Notes under the pieces: model-generated | Told to the model about the DNA's origin: nothing | The model's database searches: none | What the model saw: only the letters and a program-made list of their open reading frames with translations | Shown here: one piece after another, positions 43,852 to 52,868 of the stretch | How positions within the stretch are numbered: position 1 is the first letter of the stretch | Layout: every line of letters begins with the position of its first letter | From: Richelia sp. CSU_2_1 | Lineage (GTDB): Bacteria > Cyanobacteriota > Cyanobacteriia > Cyanobacteriales > Microcoleaceae | Direction: 5' to 3' | Length of the DNA: 52,868 nt | Assembly (NCBI GenBank): GCA_012034575.1 | Contig: JAAUPF010000022.1 | Location: 1-52,868, forward strand | Made by a program: the position numbers and the translations under genes

Positions 43852-45009
43852 ATGGTCGTCGGCGAATTTAAACCAGGTTTAGAAGGTGTTCCCGCTACCT
43901 TGTCCAGCATTAGCTACGTCGATGGACAAAAAGGAGTGTTGGAATATCGCGGGATTAGTATCGAGGAACTGGCACTCAAAAGTTCCTTCCTAGAAACTTC
44001 GTATTTATTAATTTGGGGGGTACTTCCGACTAAAGAAGAACTAGAAGCCTTCGAGCACGAAATTCGGTATCACCGCCGGATCAAATATCGCATCCGAGAT
44101 ATGATGAAGTGCTTCCCCGAAAGAGGGCATCCGATGGACGCCCTGCAAGCTTCAGCAGCAGCTTTGGGTCTGTTCTACTCCCGCCGGGCTCTCCCCAACC
44201 AGGGATACGTTAGGGAAGCAGTAGTGCGGTTGCTGGCTAAAATTCCGACAATGGTGGCGGCATTCCAGCAAATGCGGCGGGGAAACGACCCGGTGCGGCC
44301 GCGGGACGATTTGGACTATTCGGCTAACTTCCTCTATATGCTCAACGAGCAAGAGCCAGATCCGCTGTTAGCTCAGATTTTTGACACTTGCTTGACTTTG
44401 CACGCCGAACATACGATCAATGCCTCGACATTTTCGGCAATGGTAACAGCTTCAACGCTGACAGATCCTTACGGGGTAATTGCTTCAGCAGTCGGCACTT
44501 TGGCCGGACCGCTCCACGGAGGAGCTAACGAAGAAGTAATTGATATGTTGGAGCAAATTGGCTCCGTGGAAAACGTGCGGCCTTTTGTCGAAAAATCCGT
44601 GGAAAATAAAGACAAAATCATGGGCTTCGGCCACCGCGTTTACAAAGTCAAAGACCCAAGAGCAACTATTCTCCAACAGTTAGCGGAAAAATTGTTTGAA
44701 AACTTCGGTCACGACGATTATTACGATATCGCTCTCAAGCTGGAAGAAGTAGTCACAGAAAAACTGGGTCACAAAGGAATTCATGCCAACGTAGATTTTT
44801 ATTCCGGCTTAGTTTACCGCAAAATGGGAATTCCGACTGATTTGTTTACACCGGTATTTGCGATCGCCCGCGTTGCCGGCTGGCTGGCCCACTGGAAAGA
44901 ACAGCTAGAGACCAACCGCATCTACCGACCCACTCAAATCTATACCGGAACCCACGGCGATCCTTACATCCCGATCGAAAAAAGATCCCTGCCATCCAGC
45001 AAAGAGTAA
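43852..45009 (+). CDS. gltA: Citrate synthase
   Basis: This 385-residue protein has the citrate-synthase blocks YRGISIEELA, LHAEHTINASTF (catalytic His), LAGPLHGGANEEVI (catalytic His), IMGFGHRVYK and NVDFYSGLVY (catalytic Asp). It condenses acetyl-CoA and oxaloacetate. The length suits the bacterial short type. A terminator at 45239-45266 separates it from ndhA. Confidence 0.96.
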   Translation: MVVGEFKPGLEGVPATLSSISYVDGQKGVLEYRGISIEELALKSSFLETSYLLIWGVLPTKEELEAFEHEIRYHRRIKYRIRDMMKCFPERGHPMDALQASAAALGLFYSRRALPNQGYVREAVVRLLAKIPTMVAAFQQMRRGNDPVRPRDDLDYSANFLYMLNEQEPDPLLAQIFDTCLTLHAEHTINASTFSAMVTASTLTDPYGVIASAVGTLAGPLHGGANEEVIDMLEQIGSVENVRPFVEKSVENKDKIMGFGHRVYKVKDPRATILQQLAEKLFENFGHDDYYDIALKLEEVVTEKLGHKGIHANVDFYSGLVYRKMGIPTDLFTPVFAIARVAGWLAHWKEQLETNRIYRPTQIYTGTHGDPYIPIEKRSLPSSKE

Positions 45010-45238
45010 AAACTAGAAAGCACAATCAAAGCAAGCTCGGCATCAGCAAGCCCAACTAAATTTTTCCTGCTAGCTGACAGCACAAATCAACCGGTCTGCC
45101 TTCAGATGACCGTGCTTTGAGCCTTCTACCTTTCCCCAATGCCTGCCAAAAGTTGCCGTGCTGGGTTGCGCCCCTCTTGTAGCCTGCGGTGTTAGTTGGC
45201 GACAATCACCATAAGTGACGATTTTCAGGAACTCCGGT

Positions 45239-45266
45239 CCTCAGGCTTGCGGGTCTGAGGTTTTTT
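45239..45266 (+). terminator. Rho-independent terminator after gltA
   Basis: CCTCAG...CTGAGG 6-bp stem followed by T6. The remaining 45010-45557 gap has no gene; its last part is the likely ndhA promoter. Confidence 0.7.
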
Positions 45267-45557
45267 ATTGCCCGCTTAAATTGGGCGGGACTTGCGCGAC
45301 AAGTTAAGCTGACTCTACCTATATCAGTAAGCTGCGCAACCCGCACCTTACCTGCCGGAGTAGGTGTCTGGATGTATTAATCAAGCTGCACGATCGGATA
45401 AATTTAATTTCACCAGTCCCTGCGTTCTTGGGGGCTGTCTGGCGATATACTAATAGGCGGTAAAGCATTAAAAAACTTTACATAACCCCGATAATCAGCC
45501 TTCTCTAGTTTAAAGAAGGGTGAAAAAACATCTGCGTTCCCTCAAAAGCCGGACACA

Positions 45558-46676
45558 ATGAACCCAGGAATTGACTTACAAGGAAGTTTCGTGCGCACCC
45601 TAATCGATGTGGGCTTACCCGCTGACATCGCTAAAGTGCTTTGGCTGCCACTGCCGATGTTATTGATGGTCGTCGGTGCTGTATTCGGGGTACTGACTAG
45701 CGTCTGGCTGGAACGGAAAATTTCTGCAGCCGCCCAACAGCGAATCGGCCCAGAATTCATCGGTCCTCTAGGAGTGCTAGCACCCGTCGCCGACGGTCTG
45801 AAGTTGGTCTTCAAAGAAGATATCGTACCGGCAAAAGCAGATCCGCTGCTGTTTACCCTCGGGCCGGTAATTGTCGTGATTCCAGTATTTCTGTCCTACC
45901 TGATCGTACCCTTCGGACAGAATATGCTGATTGCCGATATCGGGACAGCCATATTTCTGTGGATTGCCCTCTCTAGCATTCAGCCGATCGGACTGCTGAT
46001 GTCGGGCTATGCTTCTAATAACAAATACGCCCTCCTCGGCGGACTCAGGGCGGCCGCTCAATCTCTCAGCTACGAAATTCCCCTAGCTTTGGCAGTATTG
46101 GCAGTCGCGATGATGTCCAACAGCCTCAGTACGATCGACATCGTACAGCAGCAAGCCGGCTACGGCATTCTCGGCTGGAATATCTGGCGGCAGCCTGCTG
46201 GTTTCCTAATTTTCTGGATTGCAGCACTGGCAGAATGCGAACGCTTGCCATTTGACCTCCCGGAAGCAGAAGAAGAATTGGTAGCAGGATATCAGACCGA
46301 GTACACGGGCATGAAATTTGCTCTGTACTACATCGCTTCCTACGTCAACCTCGTGCTTTCTTGCCTGTTAGTAGCCGTTTTGTACCTGGGCGGTTGGGAG
46401 TGTCCCATTCCCGTCGATGCCGTGACGAGTGCCTTGGGATTGAGCGAGACGACTCCGTGGTTGCAGGTAATTACCGGCTTGCTGGGCATTACCATGACCA
46501 TGCTCAAAGCCTACTTTTTCCTGTTTTTGGCAGTGCTGCTGCGCTGGACTCTGCCGCGAGTTCGGATCGACCAATTGCTGAATTTGGGATGGAAGTTTTT
46601 ACTTCCCGTTGCTCTAGTTAATTTGCTGTTGACCGCAGCATTGAAGCTTGCTTTTCCCTTTGCTTTTGGCGGTTAA
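45558..46676 (+). CDS. ndhA: NAD(P)H-quinone oxidoreductase subunit A-type (NdhA, subunit 1)
   Basis: This 372-residue membrane protein (about eight TM helices) has the NuoH/NdhA signatures [71 protein letters not shown] and [17 protein letters not shown] ([14 protein letters not shown]). It is the first gene of ndhA-I-G-E, encoding membrane and Fe-S parts of the photosynthetic complex I (NDH-1). Confidence 0.97.
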   Translation: MNPGIDLQGSFVRTLIDVGLPADIAKVLWLPLPMLLMVVGAVFGVLTSVWLERKISAAAQQRIGPEFIGPLGVLAPVADGLKLVFKEDIVPAKADPLLFTLGPVIVVIPVFLSYLIVPFGQNMLIADIGTAIFLWIALSSIQPIGLLMSGYASNNKYALLGGLRAAAQSLSYEIPLALAVLAVAMMSNSLSTIDIVQQQAGYGILGWNIWRQPAGFLIFWIAALAECERLPFDLPEAEEELVAGYQTEYTGMKFALYYIASYVNLVLSCLLVAVLYLGGWECPIPVDAVTSALGLSETTPWLQVITGLLGITMTMLKAYFFLFLAVLLRWTLPRVRIDQLLNLGWKFLLPVALVNLLLTAALKLAFPFAFGG

Positions 46677-46884
46677 TTTGTAATAGGTAAGAGTCCAAAG
46701 TTTTGAGTTTTGAGTTTTGAATTAACCCTGAATAAATTCAAGGAATTGAAACAAGGAAGCTATTAAGATTCCTGAAAGAATTCAAAATTCATAACTGGGT
46801 CAGCAGTGATTTAGCATAGAAGCTGTCAGCCAATTACCTATTATCAATTAGCGATTAAAAACTCGAATACAGAGAGAGAACACA

Positions 46885-47460
46885 ATGCTAAAATTCCTCA
46901 ACCAAGTAGGCGAATACGCCAAAGAAACCGTACAAGCTGCTAAGTATATCGGTCAAGGCCTGTCTGTTACCTTTGACCACATGAGACGCCGCCCGATTAC
47001 CGTACAGTACCCCTACGAAAAACTAATTCCTTCGGAACGTTTCAGGGGCAGAATTCACTTTGAATTTGACAAGTGCATCTCCTGCGAAGTCTGCGTTCGG
47101 GTATGTCCGATTAATTTGCCCGTCGTGGATTGGGAATTTAACAAAGAAACTAAGAAGAAACAGCTCAAGCACTACAGTATCGACTTCGGCGTGTGCATCT
47201 TCTGCGGCAACTGTGTAGAATACTGCCCGACTAATTGTTTGTCGATGACAGAAGAGTACGAATTAGCTGCTTACGAACGCCACGAATTGAATTATGATAA
47301 CGTCGCCCTCGGACGTTTGCCCTACAAAGTTTCAGATGACCCGATGGTAACTCCTTTGCGGGAATTCGCTTATTTGCCGAAAGGTGCGGACGACTCTCAC
47401 GATCTTCCTGGCGACGCTCGCCGCGCGGGTTTGCGCCCTGAAGAAATTCTGGAAAAATAA
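46885..47460 (+). CDS. ndhI: NAD(P)H-quinone oxidoreductase subunit I (NdhI)
   Basis: This 191-residue protein has two [4Fe-4S] motifs, [13 protein letters not shown] and [13 protein letters not shown]. These carry electrons in the peripheral arm of NDH-1. N-terminal and C-terminal sequences are typical of cyanobacterial NdhI. It is 208 bp after ndhA, with a GTTTTGA repeat in the gap. Confidence 0.97.
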   Translation: MLKFLNQVGEYAKETVQAAKYIGQGLSVTFDHMRRRPITVQYPYEKLIPSERFRGRIHFEFDKCISCEVCVRVCPINLPVVDWEFNKETKKKQLKHYSIDFGVCIFCGNCVEYCPTNCLSMTEEYELAAYERHELNYDNVALGRLPYKVSDDPMVTPLREFAYLPKGADDSHDLPGDARRAGLRPEEILEK

Positions 47461-47465
47461 GTTAA

Positions 47466-47584
47466 ACAGTTGACAGTTGACAGTTGACAGTTGACAGTTG
47501 ACAGCGAGTTGGTAACGGTTAATTACCAATTACCAATTACCAATTACCAATTACCAATTACCGATTACCAATTACCAATTACCA
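47466..47584. repeat. TTGACAG then AATTACC heptamers
   Basis: Two heptamer runs, about five TTGACAG units and about nine AATTACC units, fill the ndhI-ndhG gap within the ndh operon and end about 15 bp before ndhG. Confidence 0.9.
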
Positions 47585-47598
47585 AAGGCTGAAAAATT

Positions 47599-48222
47599 GT
47601 GAATCTAGCTGAAGGAGTTCAAATTGTTTCGTTTGGCATACTAGCCGTAATGATGATTGGCGGAGCATTGGGAGTAGTGCTGTTTTCCAACATCGTTTAC
47701 TCAGCTTTTTTGCTCTGCGCTGTATTTACCAGCATTGCGGGTATGTACTTGTTGCTGAATGCTGATTTTGTAGCCGCAGCACAGGTTTTGATTTATGTTG
47801 GCGCGGTGAATGTCTTGATTTTGTTTGCCATTATGTTGGTGAACAAGCAAGAGGATTTCCGCGTTATTGCTAATGCTTGGGTGCGTCAGGTAGCCACAGC
47901 TTTAGTTTGTGCGGGTTTGTTTGCGCTTTTGGGTACGATGGTAGTATCTACTCCGTGGGCGATCGTGACAACAACTGGAGCACCTGCAGAAAGTTCGATC
48001 GTCACGATCGCCAAGCATTTCTTCACTGACTATTTGCTACCTTTTGAGTTAGCATCGGTGTTTTTGTTGATGGCAATGGTAGGGGCGATCGTGTTGGCAC
48101 GTCGCGATTTCTTGCCGGATGAATTGTCAGCGCAACTATCGGAAACACCTGCTTTTAGTTTGCCGGAAAGACCCCGCGAATTGGTGTCTGCGGGAGATGT
48201 CAATTCACCGGAAACTAGGTAA
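47599..48222 (+). CDS. ndhG: NAD(P)H-quinone oxidoreductase subunit 6 (NdhG)
   Basis: This 207-residue membrane protein starts at GTG 47599 (NLAEGVQIVSFGILAVM). NdhG/NuoJ blocks: FLLCAVFTSIAGMYLLLNAD, VLIYVGAVNVLILFAIML, and a last TM ELASVFLLMAMVGAIVLAR. It is part of the proton-pumping membrane arm. Confidence 0.95.
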   Translation: MNLAEGVQIVSFGILAVMMIGGALGVVLFSNIVYSAFLLCAVFTSIAGMYLLLNADFVAAAQVLIYVGAVNVLILFAIMLVNKQEDFRVIANAWVRQVATALVCAGLFALLGTMVVSTPWAIVTTTGAPAESSIVTIAKHFFTDYLLPFELASVFLLMAMVGAIVLARRDFLPDELSAQLSETPAFSLPERPRELVSAGDVNSPETR

Positions 48223-48437
48223 TATCTTGTCCGGTAATCTAACTACGATCGGTCGGTTTGTAGTAAGGAGCTAAGTCCTCTATCTCTAGTTGGATTCGAT
48301 AGAAACTTACATCTTAACTGCCAACAAATTCCGCTATTAGTAATTAGAACCGGACAATATATTATACTCCTGTACGAATTACGTACATATTTGTGAGTTT
48401 TGTAGTAACTTCGATCGAGCAAGATTGGGAAAAATTT

Positions 48438-48749
48438 ATGCAACTGCAACTTCAGTATTTTCTGTTATTAGCTGCCGCGCTGTTTTGCATCGGTATTTAC
48501 GGTTTGATTACCAGTCGCAATGCCGTGCGAGTGTTGATGTCGATCGAATTGATGCTGAATGCTGTCAATCTCAATCTGATGGGTTTTTCTAATTTTCTCG
48601 ATCCGGTACAGGTAAAAGGTCAAGTATTTACTGTGTTTGTAGTGACTGTAGCTGCTGCTGAAGCTGCTGTTGGTTTGGCGATCGTCCTGGCAATTTACCG
48701 CAACCGCAATACAGTAGATATGGAAGAGTTTAATTTGCTGAAGTGGTAA
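48438..48749 (+). CDS. ndhE: NAD(P)H-quinone oxidoreductase subunit 4L (NdhE)
   Basis: This 103-residue membrane protein with three TM helices has the NuoK/NdhE blocks [35 protein letters not shown] and [22 protein letters not shown] 48438 ([13 protein letters not shown]) gives the family length; the frame open from 48393 adds 15 unlikely residues. It is the last gene of ndhA-I-G-E. Confidence 0.95.
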   Translation: MQLQLQYFLLLAAALFCIGIYGLITSRNAVRVLMSIELMLNAVNLNLMGFSNFLDPVQVKGQVFTVFVVTVAAAEAAVGLAIVLAIYRNRNTVDMEEFNLLKW

Positions 48750-49271
48750 TTTAGCCAGCAACCAGAAGTCAGCTTCGATCGTGACAATCGATCGAACGCG
48801 ATCTGGGTCGAATTTGCTAGCATCCTAATTATGAGAGTGCGAGCCTCAGAGCAAGCGAAACCGATCGCTGCAACGCTCGCACTTCTACCATTGAATCAAA
48901 TGATGCTACAAATACGATCTACACAATAAAGCTTTATAGGTAAAAAACATCTACTAACTGTAGCAGTATTTTATGAAATTGCTATTAGAAAATATAAATA
49001 TATAATTCCAACTTAGTGTCGGCAGGGGTCGCCCGTTATACCCGATAGGGTTAGCGGGTGGGGAATGCCGAATTAGAGGAAAAACTGCTGCTTGTCGTTG
49101 ACTGCTCGATTGAGAATTGAGCGGCTGTGAATCATCCTATCGGGCGAGTCAATCGAATGATTCCAGAGATTTGCCCGATCGACTACTTTTGTAGTACACT
49201 TGTAATTGAAGCGTGCCAGCAGGCAGTTTTAAATTCAAGTGCTGGCAAGGGATGTATCTCAAAAAAAATTT
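48750..49271. other. Intergenic region after ndhE
   Basis: Holds a hairpin with arms AGTGCGAGC and GCTCGCACT (about 48835-48892), which may be the ndh operon terminator, then AT-rich DNA. No gene accepted. Confidence 0.45.
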
Positions 49272-51098
49272 ATGGCAAGTTTTCGGGACATCTTCCAATA
49301 CTACAGCCGCTACTGGAAAACGTCAATTTTCAGCATCGGTGCGTCCAGCGTTTTTGAACTCGCCGATTTAGCTGCGCCCTACGCGATCGGACAAATATTG
49401 AACGTATTGTCAGGTCAGCCTGCAGATATTGTCACCCAAAAATCGATCGCCGCGATCGCCGCACTCACCCAGCAGCCACCCAGCAAAATGTTATCGCTAT
49501 CCGTCTTGCTGGGCTTGATTTTTCTGGTAACAGTCGCCAAAGCACCCGTACAGCCTTGGGTGGGAAATTGGTTCCACTGGGTAATACCGTTGAGTGCGAG
49601 GCGCGATCGGATGAGAGGCGCGATCGGCAAAATTCTTACTTTACCCTTAGAATTCTACGACGAAAACAACGCCGGTCGGATTGCCAGCCGCATCACCAAA
49701 GGTATCGCCAACCAGACTTGGACCTATCCAGAAATTGCCGCTGAATTCATTCCCGAAGTCGCCCGCTTAATCGGCATCTTTGCGGTTATCTGGTTAATCG
49801 AATGGCGGATCGGCTTGTTAATTTTGGTTTCATTCCTGTTCATCCTCGGTTTCACTTTAAAAAATCTGATGGTACTTACCCGCAGAGAAGAAAAACTGGA
49901 TGAATACATCGAAAATACCGAAAGTCGCAATTCGGAGATTATCACAAACATCAAAACAGTTAAAGCTTTTGCTGCGGAAACAGAGGAACTAAAAAGGCAA
50001 ACAACCAGGCTCGATCGCGAGTTGAAAGTGGTAATTAACCGCATTCATAAAGGATACGTTACTCTGGGAACCTACCAGCAAACGATCGTGCAGTGTTGCT
50101 TGTTTTCGGTACTCGGTTTTAGTCTGGCAGCAACAGCCGGAGGCCAGATATCTCTGGGATATTTTGTCACGATTTACACCTTGGCAAGCATGGCTTATTC
50201 CCAAATCGGGCCGATTAGCATTGTCGCCGAATTATTTGCCCGCCGCTATTCTTCAATGATTCGGTTCCATGAGTTTATGCAGTTGCCGGATGGTGTGGAT
50301 GCAGTGAATTTGGCATCAGAAAATGCTGGGGTTGCGCCGCCATCTTATAAATTTACTGGCAAGATCGAGTTTTGCGGTTTAAGCTTCGGTTACGACAGTC
50401 AAAAGCCTGTTTTGCAGGATGTAAATTTATTGATTCACCCCCGTCAAACGATAGCATTAGTCGGGCGATCGGGTTCGGGGAAATCGACTTTAGTTAAACT
50501 GTTGTTTCGGTACTTTGAACCCGACAACGGCCGCATTTTAATTGACGGTGATGACATTCGCACTCTTAACGTGACGGGCTACCGCAAGCGTTTGGCCATC
50601 GTCCACCAAGAAGTAGATGTGTTTAACGGTACTTTGCTGGAAAATTTGACTTACGGCAATCGGGAAGCTACTTTCGCGCAAGTTGAGGAAGCTTGCCGCA
50701 TCGCCCGAGTAGACGAGTTTGTCAAGTTGCTGCCCCAAGGTTACTCTACCGTTGTTGGGGAGCGGGGAATGCGCTTGTCCGGCGGTCAGCGGCAGCGGTT
50801 GGGGATTGCGAGGGCGCTGCTGGTGGAGCCGGATGTGTTAATCTTTGACGAAGCTACTTCGAGCTTGGATTATGAGTCGGAGCGATCGATCCAGCTAGCG
50901 ATGCGGAATATCCTGGGTACGCGCACTACGATAATTATTGCCCACCGATTGAGTACGGTTCGCGAAGCTGATGCGATCGTCGTACTTGACGGCGGTAAAA
51001 TCGTGGAAGTTGGCAGTCACGGCGAACTTTTGCGACAAGAAGGGATTTACCGCCGCCTGCATTCCCTCCAAGAAACCGGCGAGTTGCTAGGGGAATGA
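49272..51098 (+). CDS. ABC transporter, fused permease and ATP-binding (exporter type)
   Basis: This 608-residue protein starts at ATG 49272 (MASFRDIFQYYSRYWK). It has six TM helices within about 20-310 and an ATPase domain at about 355-600 with Walker A GRSGSGKST (from residue 398), signature LSGGQRQRLGIARALL, Walker B VLIFDEATSSLD and an H-loop IIAHRLSTV. The half-transporter layout of the MsbA/exporter group suggests a homodimer. The substrate is unknown. Confidence 0.93.
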   Translation: MASFRDIFQYYSRYWKTSIFSIGASSVFELADLAAPYAIGQILNVLSGQPADIVTQKSIAAIAALTQQPPSKMLSLSVLLGLIFLVTVAKAPVQPWVGNWFHWVIPLSARRDRMRGAIGKILTLPLEFYDENNAGRIASRITKGIANQTWTYPEIAAEFIPEVARLIGIFAVIWLIEWRIGLLILVSFLFILGFTLKNLMVLTRREEKLDEYIENTESRNSEIITNIKTVKAFAAETEELKRQTTRLDRELKVVINRIHKGYVTLGTYQQTIVQCCLFSVLGFSLAATAGGQISLGYFVTIYTLASMAYSQIGPISIVAELFARRYSSMIRFHEFMQLPDGVDAVNLASENAGVAPPSYKFTGKIEFCGLSFGYDSQKPVLQDVNLLIHPRQTIALVGRSGSGKSTLVKLLFRYFEPDNGRILIDGDDIRTLNVTGYRKRLAIVHQEVDVFNGTLLENLTYGNREATFAQVEEACRIARVDEFVKLLPQGYSTVVGERGMRLSGGQRQRLGIARALLVEPDVLIFDEATSSLDYESERSIQLAMRNILGTRTTIIIAHRLSTVREADAIVVLDGGKIVEVGSHGELLRQEGIYRRLHSLQETGELLGE

Positions 51099-51128
51099 CG
51101 ATCGCACTTTCAAAGTTTGTAGTTTATA

Positions 51129-51145
51129 GGTGCGCAGTGCGCACC
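51129..51145. repeat. Palindrome GGTGCGCAGTGCGCACC, second copy
   Basis: Identical to 13856-13872, here about 30 bp after the ABC transporter stop. Possible terminator element. Confidence 0.7.
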
Positions 51146-51251
51146 TAACTACCCAACTTTCCTTATAGTTCCCTCAGTTATGATTAAAGTTTTAAATAAT
51201 AGGTTGCAAAACAAGTATATGATGCTACTATATTTAATTGTGGATTCAAAA

Positions 51252-51336
51252 GGGTCGATGCCCGAGCGGTTAATGGGGGCGGACTGTAAATCCGCTGGCT
51301 AAGCCTACGCTAGTTCGAATCTAGCTCGGCCCACCA
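51252..51336 (+). tRNA. tRNA-Tyr (GTA)
   Basis: 85-nt class II tRNA with a long variable arm. The acceptor GGGTCGA pairs with TCGGCCC, the anticodon loop is ACTGTAAAT, the T arm contains GTTCGAATC, and the 3' CCA is encoded. Confidence 0.96.
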
Positions 51337-51419
51337 CATTTTTGAATAAGTAAGAGTTAAGAATTAAAAGTTAAATTTTTTAATTAAAGCTTTTAACCAT
51401 CAGATTCTTAATTTTTTAT

Positions 51420-51491
51420 GCCCGTGTAACTCAGGGGTAGAGTACCTCCTTGGTAAGGAGGAAGTCACGAGTTCAAATCTCGTCACGGGCT
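51420..51491 (+). tRNA. tRNA-Thr (GGT)
   Basis: 72-nt tRNA. Acceptor GCCCGTG pairs with CACGGGC, the anticodon stem is CCTCC/GGAGG around TTGGTAA, the T arm has GTTCAAATC, and the discriminator is T. No CCA is encoded. Confidence 0.95.
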
Positions 51492-51589
51492 TGATTTAGG
51501 TGTAGCAACTGGGCGAATTTAAGACTCGGTTTCAACAATGCAGGGTGCAACACTCATGATTTAGCGTACCGCGACTCTACCGTGTTGCG

Positions 51590-51763
51590 CTATTCTTTGG
51601 GCTGGTTTTTGCCGTCAAGTACGGCATCCCACGGGCGGGGCTGCGGGTCATTGGACTGTGCGATCGGCTCAACTGGTACTTGAATGTTTTTCAAGTAGTA
51701 GACCAATTTGCCGTTTCCTTCCCGTTGCGGGTAGTATTTGGGGTAGTATTTTTCTCGATCGTA
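51590..51763 (-). pseudogene. Unidentified protein fragment without start codon
   Basis: A 57-codon frame reading YYPKYYPQREGNGKLVYYL and ending WDAVLDGKNQPKE has a protein-like composition but no start codon; a TGA lies just upstream. In a neighbouring frame, DTIEK precedes the AAAAA run near 51750-51755, so a one-base change there could lengthen it. I do not recognise the family. Confidence 0.3.
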
Positions 51764-51814
51764 TCACGGTCAATCGACAGGACATGATATTATTCGCAAT
51801 CTAAAATTTAAAAT

Positions 51815-52868
51815 CTAAAATTGCTTGAGTCTTACCATAAAAAAGCCATCCATTTGATGTCGGTGAGGCCAAACTTTCACCCATCCTTCCGGTGATGGCT
51901 TGACGGGTAAATCTATTGTTGGGGGTTCGATTTGCCAGCGAGGATTGTTGCTTAGGAACGATCGCACGACTCGTTCGTTTTCTAAGGGATGAATCGTGCA
52001 AGTTGCATAAACTAAAACGCCGCCCGACTTGACAAATGTCGCGGCATTTGCTATTAATTCCGATTGCAGTTGCGATTGTTGTTGAATGTTTTCCGGCGTG
52101 TGGTGCCAGCGAGCATCAGGGCGGCGGTGGAGGGTGCCGAGTCCGGAACAAGGTGCATCTAATAAAACTCTATCTGCTAGGTCGATAAATTCGGGAAAAT
52201 TGCGGCTGTCTCCGGTACGAATTTGGATGGATTTCATTTGCAGTCGATCGGCATTTTCTTTGAGTTTTTTGAGTCGATTTGCGGTTTTGTCGCAGGCATA
52301 AATTGTGCCTGTATCTTGCATTAATTCGGCGATATGGGTAGTTTTTCCACCCGGTGCGGCGCAGGCATCGATGATTGTTTCCCCCGGCTGAGGGTCGAGT
52401 AAATGGGTGACTAATTGAGCGCTGCTATCTTGAATCGTCCACCAACCTTCGCTGTATCCGGGGAGGTTTTGGATTGCGCCGGTGCTGCTATTTATTCTTA
52501 ATGCTTGAGGTAAGTTGGGGATTCGGCTAGTTAAGATCTTTTGCGATTTGAATGAAGTTTCAATGCGGTCGATCGAGCTTTTCAAAGGATTGATTCTGAG
52601 GTCGATCGAGGGAGATATATTAAACCATTCGCATAATTGTTCGGTTTCAGTTTCGCCTAATTGTTCGAGCCACATTTCGATTATCCAGTCGGGGAAACTG
52701 TGGATAATTCCCAGGCGTTGGATGGGGTTTTTGGGTAATTTCAAGGAGTTAAAACCCCCCCCAGCCCCCCCTTGGTAAGGGGGGGAGTTGGAGGTAGTTT
52801 GAGTCTCTGCATGCAAAGAATCCATTGCACTCTTAGCCCCCCCTTGGTAAGGGGGGGAGTTGGAGGTA
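51815..52868 (-). CDS. rsmB: RsmB/NOP-type 16S rRNA m5C methyltransferase, 5' end beyond window
   Basis: The frame remains open to the window edge; the first ATG is at 52825. The methyltransferase domain is complete: motif I IIDACAAPGGKTTHIAEL, YACDKTANRLKKL, VLLDAPCSGLGTLHRRPD (Cys for release), VLVYATCTIHPLENE (catalytic TC) and DGFFMVRL. The family is normally about 450 residues with an N-terminal NusB-like domain, which would lie outside. The N-terminal visible part includes a twice-repeated SNSPPYQGGA, encoded by a dispersed repeat, in the linker. Confidence 0.9.
   Translation of the reverse strand, partial: TSNSPPYQGGAKSAMDSLHAETQTTSNSPPYQGGAGGGFNSLKLPKNPIQRLGIIHSFPDWIIEMWLEQLGETETEQLCEWFNISPSIDLRINPLKSSIDRIETSFKSQKILTSRIPNLPQALRINSSTGAIQNLPGYSEGWWTIQDSSAQLVTHLLDPQPGETIIDACAAPGGKTTHIAELMQDTGTIYACDKTANRLKKLKENADRLQMKSIQIRTGDSRNFPEFIDLADRVLLDAPCSGLGTLHRRPDARWHHTPENIQQQSQLQSELIANAATFVKSGGVLVYATCTIHPLENERVVRSFLSNNPRWQIEPPTIDLPVKPSPEGWVKVWPHRHQMDGFFMVRLKQF
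52751..52868. repeat. Palindromic repeat, two copies, inside the rsmB frame
   Basis: CCCCCCCTTGGTAAGGGGGG followed by GAGTTGGAGGTA occurs at about 52768-52799 and 52837-52868. Both copies are in the same frame of the methyltransferase and are translated on the minus strand without stops. Confidence 0.8.

Overview
The window is from a filamentous cyanobacterium, most likely of the Microcoleus/Oscillatoria/Tychonema kind. Evidence: a gltA-ndhA-I-G-E cluster, a ferrochelatase with a C-terminal chlorophyll-binding-type helix, very many GCGATCGC (HIP1) octamers, heptamer tandem repeats (TTGACAG, AATTACC, TTCCCTC) between genes, and many two-component, cyclic-nucleotide and cyclic-di-GMP proteins. 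The genus is an inference from these traits.

Layout. 1-2.5 kb: the C-terminal part of a HEAT-repeat protein (probably a NACHT/STAND sensor), a toxin-antitoxin set, and a small hydrophobic protein. The sensor tail and the small protein share a 30-residue Asn/Gly-rich motif. 3-5.7 kb: a Crp/Fnr regulator divergent from a hybrid-cluster protein gene (hcp), with a perfect TTGAC-N4-GTCAA palindrome between them. 5.9-10.9 kb: a complete PQQ locus, pqqA (a 54-residue precursor peptide), a PQQ-type sugar dehydrogenase lipoprotein, pqqB, pqqC, pqqD and pqqE. 11-13.9 kb: an accessory region of Uma2-type, YgiT-type, DUF433 and other small genes. It carries three integron-like attC sites, each followed by a copy of the same 100-130 bp leader, and I read it as a short gene-cassette array without an integrase in view. 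14-20.4 kb: glutamate dehydrogenase, a DUF4126 membrane protein, ferrochelatase, a methyltransferase and two proteins of unknown function. 21-31.6 kb: a CyaC-like hybrid kinase/adenylate cyclase, an SLH-domain protein, a TnpB element with its right-end RNA, two exported or cell-wall proteins, a DUF433/DUF5615 pair, and a ChaB/glycine-zipper stress protein. 31.8-43.4 kb: a LOV-PAS-GGDEF-EAL protein, an SPFH protein, endonuclease V, a KGG-repeat protein, an MBOAT/SGNH O-acetylation pair, a DHH phosphoesterase and SixA. 43.8-52.9 kb: citrate synthase, NDH-1 subunits A, I, G and E, an ABC exporter, tRNA-Tyr, tRNA-Thr and an RsmB-type rRNA methyltransferase that runs off the window edge.

A recurring oddity is single-base indels, mostly at short homopolymers, that break conserved genes: the HEAT gene, hcp, the sugar dehydrogenase tail, a DUF433 remnant, a small antitoxin-like gene and the MBOAT gene. 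They may be real decay or consensus errors in the assembly; the sequence alone cannot decide. Several apparent N-termini (Crp regulator, glutamate dehydrogenase, SixA) run through tandem repeats or spacer and were trimmed to the family-typical start.
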